This document shows, piece after piece, positions 25,015-37,700 of a stretch of DNA of 64,000 nt (positions within the stretch are counted from its first letter, which is position 1; each line of letters opens with the position of its first letter). The stretch is taken from assembly GCA_023653785.1 (NCBI GenBank), contig JAMKCH010022342.1, forward strand, positions 1-64,000. The letters run 5' to 3'. The stretch comes from Ophioderma brevispina. Its lineage: Eukaryota; Echinodermata; Ophiuroidea; Amphilepidida; Ophiodermatidae. The position numbers and the translations under genes were made by a program. The notes beneath the pieces are model-generated. The model was not told the origin of the DNA. It searched no databases and saw only the letters and a list, made by a program, of their open reading frames with translations.

Positions 25015-25240
25015 CACAGCTGTTTTTGAATGTCTCATTTATTATGATAAAACAACACCAGAATAAAAAAAAAGTATCATCTAGAGACACACTTATTGAC
25101 ACTAGATTTTGATTATTGTGTTAGGGCTCAGGGGCGGCAATTACGGGACTGGATAATGTATATTCTGGTATTTGAATTATACAATTTCTCCATTCACATC
25201 ATGCAAGGGATAATCCATGCCCTGGAATTATGTTGGAATA
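25015..25240 (+). repeat. Dispersed repeat, also at 40385-40470 and 43590-43800
   Basis: The words CACAGCTGTTTTTGAATGTC, TCATTTATTATGATAAAAC and GGATAATCCATG recur near 43590-43800 in the same orientation. Part of it recurs near 40385-40470 in inverse orientation (GTCATAATAAATGAGACC). The copies are diverged and no open frame is conserved among them. They are probably pieces of one decayed mobile element of unknown type. Confidence 0.4.
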
Positions 25241-25825
25241 TCTCGGTCTCTAACACCCCAATAATAAGCGTTCACGAAGTTTTGCGCTGGATTCAACAGC
25301 ACTAATACAATTTCAGTACAATTTCAGATTTCATAATGACGTAATCATTTATGTGCTGGTTACTTTGGTTCATATTGACTTTTGATTATTAAAATAAATT
25401 TTAATAACCTTAAGCGCACTACTAATCAGTTACATATCAACAGATTGGGAAAGGACTGAAAATTGAGTTGTATATAGTTGCTCTTTAACAACCCAAATTT
25501 CTGGCTCCGTGGTTTTTTAATGGTAGGAAACAAGGTCCAATTGTAAGATAAATAGAGATGCCACCAAGTACCTCTTAAAAACCCTGAATGTTGTTAAAAA
25601 ACCCTGAAAGTGTGGTGAAATTGTCTAAAAGTCCCAAAACAGGCTGAAAATAAATAAAAGTTTTTTATTTCTTTACAACAAAAACAAATTCAGGGTTTTC
25701 CTAAAAAGTGTCCTCTCTGTAAGCAATTTATTACCATGAAGTTGTCAATTAAATAACAAAATGTGCATATAATACAACACAATTAAAAGAAAAACAACAT
25801 ATACATTAATAAAGAAAAGACAGAA

Positions 25826-26009
25826 ACTCAAACAAAAAATCTCCTGACACCATTTGTTCAACCTCTAAGTAAGATCTATCCTGATTGGCCCATGAATAAC
25901 ACCGGATGATTCCGTCCAATACGGATTTGGAGCTCCTCCATTGACAGTTCAATGAAATCCTGACCTGGAATATCCACACTGATCTCATTATGTGAAATAC
26001 TGTCAAGGT
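25826..26009 (-). CDS. LTD-repeat gene, exon starting module 8
   Basis: The acceptor is CTTGCCATAG before 26009. The reading continues the phase-1 join from the exon at 27644-27802: DLDSISHNEISVDIPGQDFI then ELS. The expected NGGAPN and then LDGIIRCYSWANQDRSYLEV follow in the two other frames, so at least two small frameshifts are needed. This is the N-terminal part of a further module (INEV-like strand, FIEL strand, YNG-like strand). The lower boundary is not resolved: no good GT donor is visible, and the frame runs to a stop near 25805. It may be the last exon, or the module may continue in an exon I did not find. Confidence 0.6.
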
Positions 26010-29000
26010 CTATGGCAAGACAATTATGTAAAAGGAAAGTGTAAAATATGAGTGAGCAACCCGCGCGCACCAATTTTCGGGATTTCGATGTTGAAATGTA
26101 CATCACCATGTCAAATACTTAACTTGAATCAGTGTAACATTAACTCAACTGTATGTCCCACTGGACCATTTTTTGTTTCATAGCTAACGAAGGTGTTGAT
26201 TCATTTATAGTCAAAATCGAAAAATGAGAAACTTGGCTCATCAACAAAATCATGCCAATCCAAGATGGCCACCATTTTTGGATTTTTTTAGCTTTTTTCA
26301 TCAAAATGTAGTTTTGTGGATTTAAATTCGATTTGAAACGGGATGACCCGATTTAATGTATATAAAGTTTTTGTATAAATAAGTAATGGCCTTTACCCCA
26401 AACCCCATCTCTAAAGTTTTGCGCTGATATTTCAAATCCATTTTGATGCTAGAGTAACCACAGGGATTTGTAAGCCGTGTAATATTGGTCGAACAAAGCA
26501 AACATCCTTTGCCACAAGCTCACATAGGTAAATAAGAAAAATATGAATCTTTATTCATTTCTCAATTCAAAGTCAGTGTGATATGCAGTGGGTCTCAGCA
26601 TTAAAGGCATCGGTGCGTCGATTCACGGGCAGCGTTGGCATACCCCCAGCACGCGTCTAAGTCGTTTGTGAAAATGCCACCCTGTCTGAACTTATATGAC
26701 ATCACTGACTCGAGGAATATGGACTATATATAAGGTTCTTTCTTCAGATCCCAAAATTTGCCACTTCGGGTAAAATCTGCGGGTCCCGGGATGAGGCTAT
26801 TAACGATCGGACATGGACCTTTAATTTGGATGTTCTAATTATATAAGGTCAAAATATAGTTTTTGGTTTTTTTTAATGTGGTTAATTTGGTGTCTAACCA
26901 AGTTATACTGCTTCCAACAATCAATCGCATCCTTAGTTGAACACACAGTTTATTTAGTTTACGTTGTTTTGAATTTGCATTTTCTGCTGTCCTCCGTACT
27001 TCCACGTTGATTTAAAGCCGCTGAATCAATGCCTAGCTGGGAAAGGAAATGACTGACACACAAATTTGGAAAACACAAATCAACAAGATCTCATTGAACC
27101 AACAAAAAGAAAATACATGAAGAAAATAAAATAAAACACTATCAGATGGTAATCAAATCAAAATTATGAAAGTTATAAATGGAGCCTAATTTCAATGAGA
27201 ACTCCAGTGAAGTTGAACATACATCTTTATGCACCATATGTTAAGATTCTTGCAGGAACCGATACATGTATGAAGTTCACGTGTATCCTTCACCTTATTT
27301 TAATTACGGATCAAGATGAATCCTAATACCTTTGTTTTATTTATAACTAGTGCCTTTCCCCCGTGTACCACCTTTGACCTATGTGACTTTTGACCTACGT
27401 GTGTGACCTTTGACCTTTATAATTACGAAATACACCTAGGTTGCACATTTACGTAGTGTTGCTTGTTACTCATTTACGCATCCCATGGAGATCAACACCT
27501 TTAGCTTTTCTTTTCAAGGATTCAACTTGCACCACAAATGGATGTATATTCAGTAAACTTTACATAAGATACAATTTTTTCTCCATCTCAATCAGAACAG
27601 ATACAATCCCATTAAACAGGCTTAGTATAAGTCTTTGATTTACCAGGCACAGCTGGTGACACAGCTGAGCAGTCATTCCTTCTTCCAGGGGTGGGGCTAC
27701 TCAGGCTGTATACCAATGGATCAAGGCGATGGTTTCCAAGGCAACGACTGATGCTCTCATCAGCGGACAAGTGTGAAGGGTCCTCTAAAACCATGCTACG
27801 ACCTGTATTAAGTTACAATTGTTTGGAATTGATGTTAGCAAAAGGAAATATTAGGTTTAATACAGCAACATCACTGGACAAAAAAAGCCAAAATTTTACT
27901 AAAACTACACCAACCAATAATTTGATGCATTTTCATCAATTAATTTCAATGTTGTTTATATCCATTGAAAGTGACCTTTTACCTTATGTTAGTTTGGGTG
28001 AACTAATAAATCCAACTATTCACTTTTTTTTTCATAATGCCCATGATATACTAAGCAATTGCAAGGAGCGTAGCAATTTTTATGACATCACTTCCGTCGC
28101 TGATTGATAAGTCGCTAGCATACCCAGGCGACTTGACACAAGCCAGTTGACTTGAATTCAACTCAATCGCTCCGACGCTCCCAGCAACATTGACGCTGGA
28201 AGCGATTGACAAAATGCTTTGAGCGTTTTTCACTAGCAATTTTACAGTCGCACGCTGCGACGGCAAGTATATCATGGGCATTAGTATCATGTTTGTGAGT
28301 GAGGAGTGGTGAACCCACCACAGCAACATTATACAGGAAGGCAGGCAAAAAGGTAAAAAAGACGGGCACTACAGGTTGTGAGCATGAGCTCCTCCTGCCT
28401 TTACTGTTTTTACCTGCCCATATTTTCTAAAGGTACATGCCTACAAGTACAGGCCCATATGCAGGGTGATGTTGTGTGGTGTGGGGAGGGGGGGGGGTGC
28501 AGTCACTGCCCAAAATTCCACAAAGGTCCACTTTTTGCTGAATTATTTGCTAAAAGGTCCAAAACTTAGAGAAACTTTGACAAGAAAGTGCACTTTTTGG
28601 TGATGAGATGCTCAAAAAGTCCAAAAAATTATAATTTTAGGGGGGGGATAGGTCCATTTTTTACCAAAAAGTACACTTTTCTAGATCTCGTACTCCCCCA
28701 AAATAAATCCTGCATACTGTCCTGTACAGGTATGTGATCATCTAGTATTCCTGAATCAGATCTGCTCCTTTTATTCCTTTTATTCTTTAAGGTGCTTGTT
28801 CTGATTTATGTCTATTGTGTTCTCTACTTGATATGAGAGCCTGTCACTTTAACATATGCCCTATCAAGTACTGTGGGAAACAAACTTGCAGTTTTGGTGG
28901 TAGAAGCAATAATGCTTATTGTAAAGCCCTATTCAATACTGTGCTAATATTGATGGTTAACCATTAATTAAAATGTTTTTTTTTTGTTTATATCTTGGGG

Positions 29001-32000
29001 ATGAAATGGATTGAGGGCTCAAATTTCAAGACGACAATGAGAAAAATACGGCCTTTTATCTGTTATCAAAATCTATACTACTTCTGGGTAAATCTGGGGG
29101 TCACAAAGACAATCGGAACACACACCTTTAAACACTATGAAAGGGAAAATGATCACCTGGAAGAAGTTTATCAAGCAACGAGTGTGAGAGCCCATCACCG
29201 GTGTTATAGACTATGGCATCTATAAGGCTCTTGGTGGTAGCGAGAGTCCCATGGGGGAAGGCCCCAGCTGGGCATCTGTACAAAGCTACAGCATCTGGGC
29301 CATTCTGTAGAAGACCTGCTTGGTTTACGGTTATTGCTATGTCAGCACCTGAATGTATGCAAGAAGGATACATTTTCTTAGGCTGGTATTGTTGAAGAGT
29401 CTAACTTTCAACCTGGGTTTAAACCAAAGTTAGTCCTACATGGATGGATCTTTTTTCTTTCAATACACTCTGAAAGTGTAATATGTAATTAGATAAGAAA
29501 ATTCCTTATGGATGGGCGGGAATGAGGAATTTTCTCACTTATTAAGTTACACTTACGTTGTATGTTGAATCGAAAACAAAGTCCATCCATAAATGACTAA
29601 CCATGGTTTAAATCAGTCTAAATGTAGACCCCTTTGAACACATATGAGATATAGTCAATAAATTGAGCTCCTGGAGCACAAAACTAACTTGAAGCACTAA
29701 AATAAATTATCAAGCATTAAAGGGACAATCAGATATCTGCCGATGATCATAATCTTTCCAGTTTTGCTACTAGTTCTACAGAGGACCACAAAATAAACCT
29801 ATGCTGTAAATTCCCATTGAATCTGATACATTTTTATGAATATTTTTGCGTACTTTACTTCCTCATATACCACTGTGTTAATATCCTTGTCTGGATCCAG
29901 ACATTAATAGAAAAAAATCAGCTAGCTTCATAACAAAATCATTGTTGCTTGATTTCTTTGGATTTTAATTTGGAGGAAAGCCATGTGTAATTGAGTGTGC
30001 ACAAAAAAAATGGCTTATGAAAAATAAGCTCAACATCCCCTGTTACTGCGTCAATTTATGTTTTAGTGGGATGGCCCAATTAATTATATACTAGAATTTT
30101 CGGCGGGTTCTCGCTTTCGGCGCCGCTATAATTCCAAAAATATAAGCTGTGGGGCCGCTCCCCTAGACCTTTTGACCCTGGCACGTGACCTTTGATCTCA
30201 TTCAACATATGAGGGATCGCATGGTCACCGATACAAAAGTTTGTTCCATTGAAACTTCAGTTTTCATTTAGATCAAATTTACATTTAAAGCCCAATTTTT
30301 CAACTTGACCCTCACATGACCTTTGACCTTTCAACAAAACCTTTGACCTTTGACCCTCATCAACATATGAGGGATCCCATTGTGGCACCTCTACAAAGTT
30401 GTTGTCCCAATTGCAGTTAAAAACTTTTCAATTGAGGTCAATTACAAAAAAACTTAACAATTGTGACACACACATACACACACCACAACCACACATCTAT
30501 AACACACGCAGCAACGGATTGCTAAGTGGTCCTAGCAGCTAATACTTGTGGGCCCACAAAACTTTTGATCTTGATTGAATGACCTGGACAAAACCCACCA
30601 ACCCCCCAATATCCCATTCTCTTAAGTTTCAGGTCCATTTGTTGATATGGGAGCTAAATATGTCATTTTGTAAGCCCAATAGAATACTCTGTAAAACCAA
30701 CCCACAGGTATGGGGCACTGACATAGGAAAGAGGTATGGTATGTGTGGCCCTTAAACACATCATTTTATGCCTCTCCAGCAGTTCTTGTAAGGTTCACAG
30801 TTGAAGCATAATTCAGTTCTTAAGGGCCCCTTTTGGGAACAGTTTTGCCTCAGAAGCTAACTTATAGCCAAATTTCAGTTCCACGCATACACCCACATGC
30901 ACCCTTACACACACATGTGCAGGCACACACGCACATACACCCACACACACACACACACACATATGCCGGCACACACATACATGCAGCCACACCTGCACAC
31001 ATACACCCACATCCATGCACCCATACACCCACATTCAGAAATCTCTGCTTACATGATGCAAAATAAATAAGTTTCACTGCATTTACAAAAAATACTGTAA
31101 GTAAACTTACATGATCCCCTGGCACATGACCTCAGATGACCTTTGACCTTGGTCCATGACCTTTGACATCATCCACATATGAAGGAACCCCTATTGCACC
31201 TTAGCCCCAAGTCTGGTATAAAATTGGATTGATTGAGCCCATATTTATTGGTCGAGTCATGATACAACTGTGTCATGAGTTGCAACAATATTGGGCTCGA
31301 CTACGTCTCGCCCAATATTTTAAAACTCATAACGAGACCAATAAATATTGGGCAAAAATCATCCAATTATATCATTTTTATGTTATGGATCCAATATTTT
31401 CCCACACTTGGATCCATACAAACATAATAATGATTTAAATCAGACTTAAACTTTTCAAAGGAGACGTGAAAAATGAAAACCTAACCACCAAACCAAACTG
31501 GAACACACACATACGGACATTCGCACCCTCGCAATATCCTCCTTTGCTTTTCAAGCCAGGGGGATAAAAATGAAACAGTATCATCGACTGTTCAGTGATA
31601 TTGTTTCAAATTTGCACTCACTAAACCGATAGATTTCCCTGCCCCTACTTACCACCAGATCGCACTTTATCAGAGGCTATCAATAAGAACCCCTTATCAT
31701 CTGTGCTGTAACCAAATCACGGTCACAGGGTCGAGTATGATTTATCATCATTGGTGACCATTAAATAGCACTAGACTCAAACTATTCAGCGGTGTGTTCC
31801 CTCTTCCTCCATCATAAAGTTCTATGAATTCCTTAGATCGGGTCTCTCCTGTTGTTCTACTTGATCTCATTGATGAAGATGTCCGTCTGTAAATGTGGGG
31901 CAATTGTTCATAGTCTTTGGGCGTCGATGGCGCAACTGCAAATGAGATAATTTTTTGAAGGTCTGCCAGAGAATCATCGACTCAATTGACTCCGGATGCA

Positions 32001-34687
32001 TGAAGCAGGAGGATTATATCCTGTAACGAGAGGGAAAATAAAACAAACCTCTTACAACCCTTGGAGTCCCCTTCCAATTGACTACAATGACTCACATATC
32101 AAACAAACTTTCAAAACTTTGTTTTTTTTTACAAAAAAGTCAAACTTAGGCATTCTCAAGTCCACATTTTGAATCAGCTGACCAATGCATTCAAAGAAGT
32201 ACAAACAAGCCCTAGTCTTAGTTTTTTGATATGGCTTCCCAATGGTCTTTTGGGAAGCCATCCCAAAAACCATGACATGTGTTAATATTATAACCTTCCA
32301 CCCCATGGTAGATTTCTTTAGGTTAATACCACAAATTATCATGCTCTACATTTATGTGGTATCCACATCTCCTCCACATCCTTTTATTCTTTTGTAATAG
32401 ATTTTGTACCTATTTCATGTATCATTTAGTTGGAGATGGAAATAAATTGATTGATTTGATTTATATATACATAAATCTAATAATTTAAACATAATTTTTT
32501 TTGGGGTGGGTGCAGGACTTCGAAAAAGTGACCCTTTTTTGGGTAAAAGTGGACCTAAGCCCCCCCCCCCCCAATTGGTCCCTTTTAGAACAGCTCATCA
32601 CCAAAATTTGGACATTCTTTCTTGTCAAAGTTCTCTAAAATTTTGGACCTTTTAATGGAAAAACTCAGCAAAAAAAGTGGACTTTTCCCCTTTTGGGGGT
32701 GGGGCATCTCAGCATATCCTTACCCATTCATACTCCTGGTGGAGATATGCAAGCGAGGTAAATTGCCTTGCCCAAGTGCACAACACATGGCGACGCACTA
32801 TAAGACTAATGTAAGGGACTACCAAAGAAAAGCACAATGCGGTTTATAATGTACCAAATTTCATTAGAAGGTGGGTCCCTCCCCACTCTCTAATGTACAT
32901 TGTGATGTGGAAGAAATCTATGGTATGTGAGAAATTAACCATGTGGAGTCATATTTTAAAATCCCTCCTCCCCCTTTTAACGATATTTTACACTCACAGG
33001 CTGTTTGTAAATCTTTTGGTTTGGTTGTGATTGAACGAAAGAATGATTAAGAAACAGCAACCTTAGCATAAAAATAGTGTTCCCCGAAATTTGTCCATCT
33101 GCTGTCATGGTTTGTAAATTGACAGTCAAGGAAACTTTGACCTTTGACCCTGTATGACCTCACTTTGATTTGTTTTCACATGTTTACACTGATTCAAAAT
33201 TATTTTCACAAATTTTAGTGATCAGACAACTTGAAAATAGGCACAAATATGCAATGAGCATCATTAATCCATTAGAAATCTGCAAATTAAAGTGAGTCAA
33301 TGTTTAAGAGGTATAAGTGCAGGTTTTTTAACGTTATTATGAAACCAAATAAGACTTTATTGTGCATCTATTTATATTACATATTACTTAGATTATTTCA
33401 TTGTTTAATATTTGTCTTGTCCGTGTATTTTGTCTGTCTCTTCGTCTGACTTGAACAACTTATAGTCGAATGCCATTTTTAATCCATTCATATTTGACAG
33501 CACTCCCCCCATTCTACTAAGTCTGCAATCTCTGATAATGATTGTAATATTGACAGGGATTCTGTTGGAACAGACACATATTAATTAATGACCCCACCTA
33601 CTGTTAATTGGAGCTTTCCTTACTCCTCCATCTCAACGCCCAAAGCCTTAATAAGCACTCCAATGATATTACCAATTCTTTCTGCTCTTAATTGTTCCTT
33701 TTGGACTATACGCATTCCTGAAACATGGTTTTAGGTTCAACGAAGATTCAAACTTTACCGATCTTCCTGACTATTCTATTTGAAAATTGTAATAGACTTG
33801 GTAGAAAGGGGTGGTGGGCGTCACTTTTTTAGCATCCAAAGTTCCAGTCTAATAAAACGACCTGACTTAAAATTAATTGCAATGACTGGCGATTTCAGAT
33901 TTCCCCTCGAAATAACTAATTGCAAATTGGTGTCATTTACAAACCTGAATCAGTTTTCCTAAGAGGATTTCACTACAGAGTTAAATCATCCCTTCAATAT
34001 TTATCACTAGAGAAAATAAATCTTGTTACAAAACACAAAAACAAAGAACTATACAACGTGGGGACCAAAACCAACAGACTGAACTCTCTTGCGATTTCAA
34101 TCTGGATTTGCTTAAGTATGATGAGGCTACTGTTACAATTTTGTAATTTATTCATTTCACCAGTTTATGATCAGGTATTGATAGACCTACCCGAATAAAA
34201 TCACCCCGTCACAGGTTATTTTTCTGGCCATCTTATCGACCAACATATTCACAAATGATGCGGCATGAAACGATCAAATCTGTCATTTCCGTTACTATCT
34301 TTCCGACTCCATTCCCCGCATCTTTTCAAATTACAACCAATAAAAAATCGCATTGTATTGAACCCAAAGCTGCTCATGAAACATCACGTCAATAAAACCA
34401 GATAATATTAAAGGGTTAAAAAATGCAATCTCCTTTGTAGACTGGACCTCAATCACCACAGTTCATAATTCAGATGAGGCCTATAATAAATTTTACTATA
34501 AACTTCAGAATTAATTAAATTCACCTGCCCTATGAAAACAATCAAATATCCAAACAAAACCCCAAATAAACCCTGGATTACTAGTGGTTTAATACAGTCT
34601 ATTAACACTTAAAAATAAGCGTTACAAGACATACCTATCCAAACCCAACATTACAAACCAAAATAAATACACTAAATAAAAATTACC

Positions 34688-34735
<48 letters not shown>

Positions 34736-37700
34736 TCAACTACAACCTAGAACTTAAACAAAACAATATGAAAAAAATGTGGCAAACACGTACTAAATCT
34801 ATTAGGTCCGAACTAATCGCTCCAAATTACCAACTTTTTTCACAGACACTAATGGTGAGCAATAAAACTGAAACAGCCGATATTTGTGGGCATCCAAATC
34901 AATGATTTCTTTACATACCTGGATCTAATCTAATCTGACAAGTAAAATTTCTGAAACCTGATTCCAATTTTACTTCACCCATTAAACATTAGCTAAGAGC
35001 AATGGCCTTTTTTCTTCTCCAAACTTCTAAGAGTAAGAATTATTAAACTTACCATGGAACTGAACAGCATCACACTGGGTATATGGTATCAGTACCAATC
35101 ATCTTCTCAAAGCCATTATCCCCGATGTTAGTAATGTTCTCGCTCAATATATTTAATATATCTATTTCAACAGGCACTGTTCCATCTAAAGTCTTAAAGT
35201 CGCCAAGTATACCCTATTTATAAGCCGATGATTGCCATAAACCTTCTCTAATTATAGGCCCCATCCATTCTCCCCAGCATTTCAAAAATCCTCTACAAAT
35301 AGAAATTTTATCTTTATTTTCTCTCACACACCTGAGTCCAACCAGTTCGGCTTCCGTCCCAAAAGGTCAACTTACACTGGCCATCAATGACTTTTATTGT
35401 AAGGGGTTTCACTGGAAACTGGACAATAACTCATCATGTAGCTGGTATATTTTAGACCTGAGTAAAGCCTTTGGATAATCCATAAATCCTAGTATTCTAC
35501 TAAGACACCTAATGAATATGGTATCCCCGCGGCTTAGCTAACATGGATTCAAAATTACTTAGCGACAGGAAACAAATATGTTGTGTATAACGAGGAATCG
35601 TCGTCATTTTCTACTATACCTGTGGTGTAACCGCCAGGATCCATTCTAGTCCACAACTCTTCCTATTATATATAAATGATCTCCCCTTATGCTCACAAAC
35701 GTCTCAATTCATTATTTTTTGCCGATGATACCAACATACTCTTTTCCAATGAAATTAGGTCTTGAATCTACAATTAACTCTGATTTAGTAACAATATCAA
35801 TGGTTTAAACTAAATAAATTCCCTTTAATATTAAAAAACTATTACCTTACAATGATTTGCAGAACAAAAATACAGTAAAAATAGATAACATAAAAAATAA
35901 AATTGATAATAACGAATTAAACCTCGTCCACACTACTAAGTTTTTAGGCATATTAATTGATTATCTTAAGCTGTGAAAAGCTCCCATACTTCTTCCCTTC
36001 GGTAAACTAATCCTCTAAATACAAGGTATCATTCGTAAAACCCGCCCTTATATCCCACAAAACTCACTCCGCACCCTTTAAATACATTTGTTCTTCCCTA
36101 TCTCAGCTATTGTGCCATAAGATGGGCATGACAAAAACAACAACACATCATCTAGATACTCTGTTTCTATGCCAAAAACGTAATTATTAGAACCTGTCGC
36201 CACTCCTGTGGTTATCTCATACCGACCCTCTTTTTATTACCTTGACACTCTTAAAATCACAGATATTTACAAATATCATCTTTTAATCTTTTGTTTCAAT
36301 ATATTCACAGTTTGTTACCTAAGATGTTTATTCCCAATTGCATTTTGAACAAAACATACATTCACCTTGATACTCGACACTATGACCTTTATGTAAAGCC
36401 TACAAATACTTTACTTGCCAGAAACACCATTCATCACAAGGTGCCTTATCGGGAACATCAACTAAAACCCTTCCCTAAAATATGTTCTTCTATCTTCAAG
36501 TTCAAAATTCAACTGAAAGCTCATGATTATTAATCATCTTATCATTAAATATTTTCCCTTCTATACTTTTCTATGTACTCCGCAGCTTTTTACAAAAAAC
36601 CACCTTTTTTTCTTCAATCTCAACCGCTATGGTCCATTGTGCTTCTTCATAGTGCCATTTTGTCTTTTGTCTATTTGTTTTGTTTTTTTTTTTAATTTTA
36701 GGTTGTTTTTTTGTTTTTACAAATACAACAAAAAATCCGAAACTCTATAAAAATACAAAAAGGATACAAGACAACCAAAAACTCAAATATGCAAGGATAA
36801 CCCATTGAGTCTGGCTACTCATGCAAACTCATTTCCAATGGGGGTCCAGCAAAAAGGTACAATGGTGCCGTGATCCCAATTGAGCATAAAGGTGGAATTC
36901 CATCAGAATGAGTTAGACAAAGTCAGCATGCTCTTGGACATTACAATTTGGGGGGGCTGATATTGATCTTTAGAGCCTGTTTTGAAGGCTTTTGTTTGTC
37001 CTGGATGTGTTTAATACTGCTATCGCGTATTGATATGTAGTACTAGTATGCTGGTTAAAGACACTATCAAGTGATTTGAAAAATATTTGAAATTTGCCGG
37101 AATATGCTTCCAAGTGAAGGATAAGTCTGTATAGAGTTCTTATAAGTTACCTTTTCCAGCTGTAGAATTGACAGAAAGGAAGAAAATGGCATGTTTCCAA
37201 GATACGATTTCTCCATTCAATACTTGTTGTTTAAGTTTCCCGTTCGGAGTATGAGTCAAATCTTCCGATTCTGCTTATTATGGTTGCTTCTGGTCTTATC
37301 ATTTGCAGGGTATGTTTAGGATACCTGTACTTGCTGTTACATACATGCAAAATCTATTTTTGATATTTTTCGATTCGCCGATTTAGCAATTCACTGATAG
37401 TGTCTTTAAATGTAATCCTGTTGTGTGTCTTTTTTTTTGTGTAGGGGGAATTGGTGGGTTATGATAGGGTCCAGTCGGCCGTAAAACAGGTTTTTTATTT
37501 TCGTCACCTAAAAGACCAATTTTAAACAAATGCACTGGTCTTCTGGAGCAAACTTGTTTTTTTTTCTTGGCCTTATACCTAGTAAGCCAATTTTTTTATA
37601 TTGTTGTTTATCAAATGGTCATCAAACTTCTTTAGCGTATCCAAATCATTGGCCATGCAATGTTGTGGTGTCATCCGTTTATTCAACTGAGTAAGCTGAT

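Noticed and set aside
30813..31125. Open frames on both strands with H/T/P or C/V repeats
   Set aside because: They translate a CA-rich low-complexity tract.
32231..32261. Perfect 12-bp stem ATGGCTTCCCAA with a 7-base loop
   Set aside because: Isolated short hairpin without a terminator, miRNA-length arm or repeat context.
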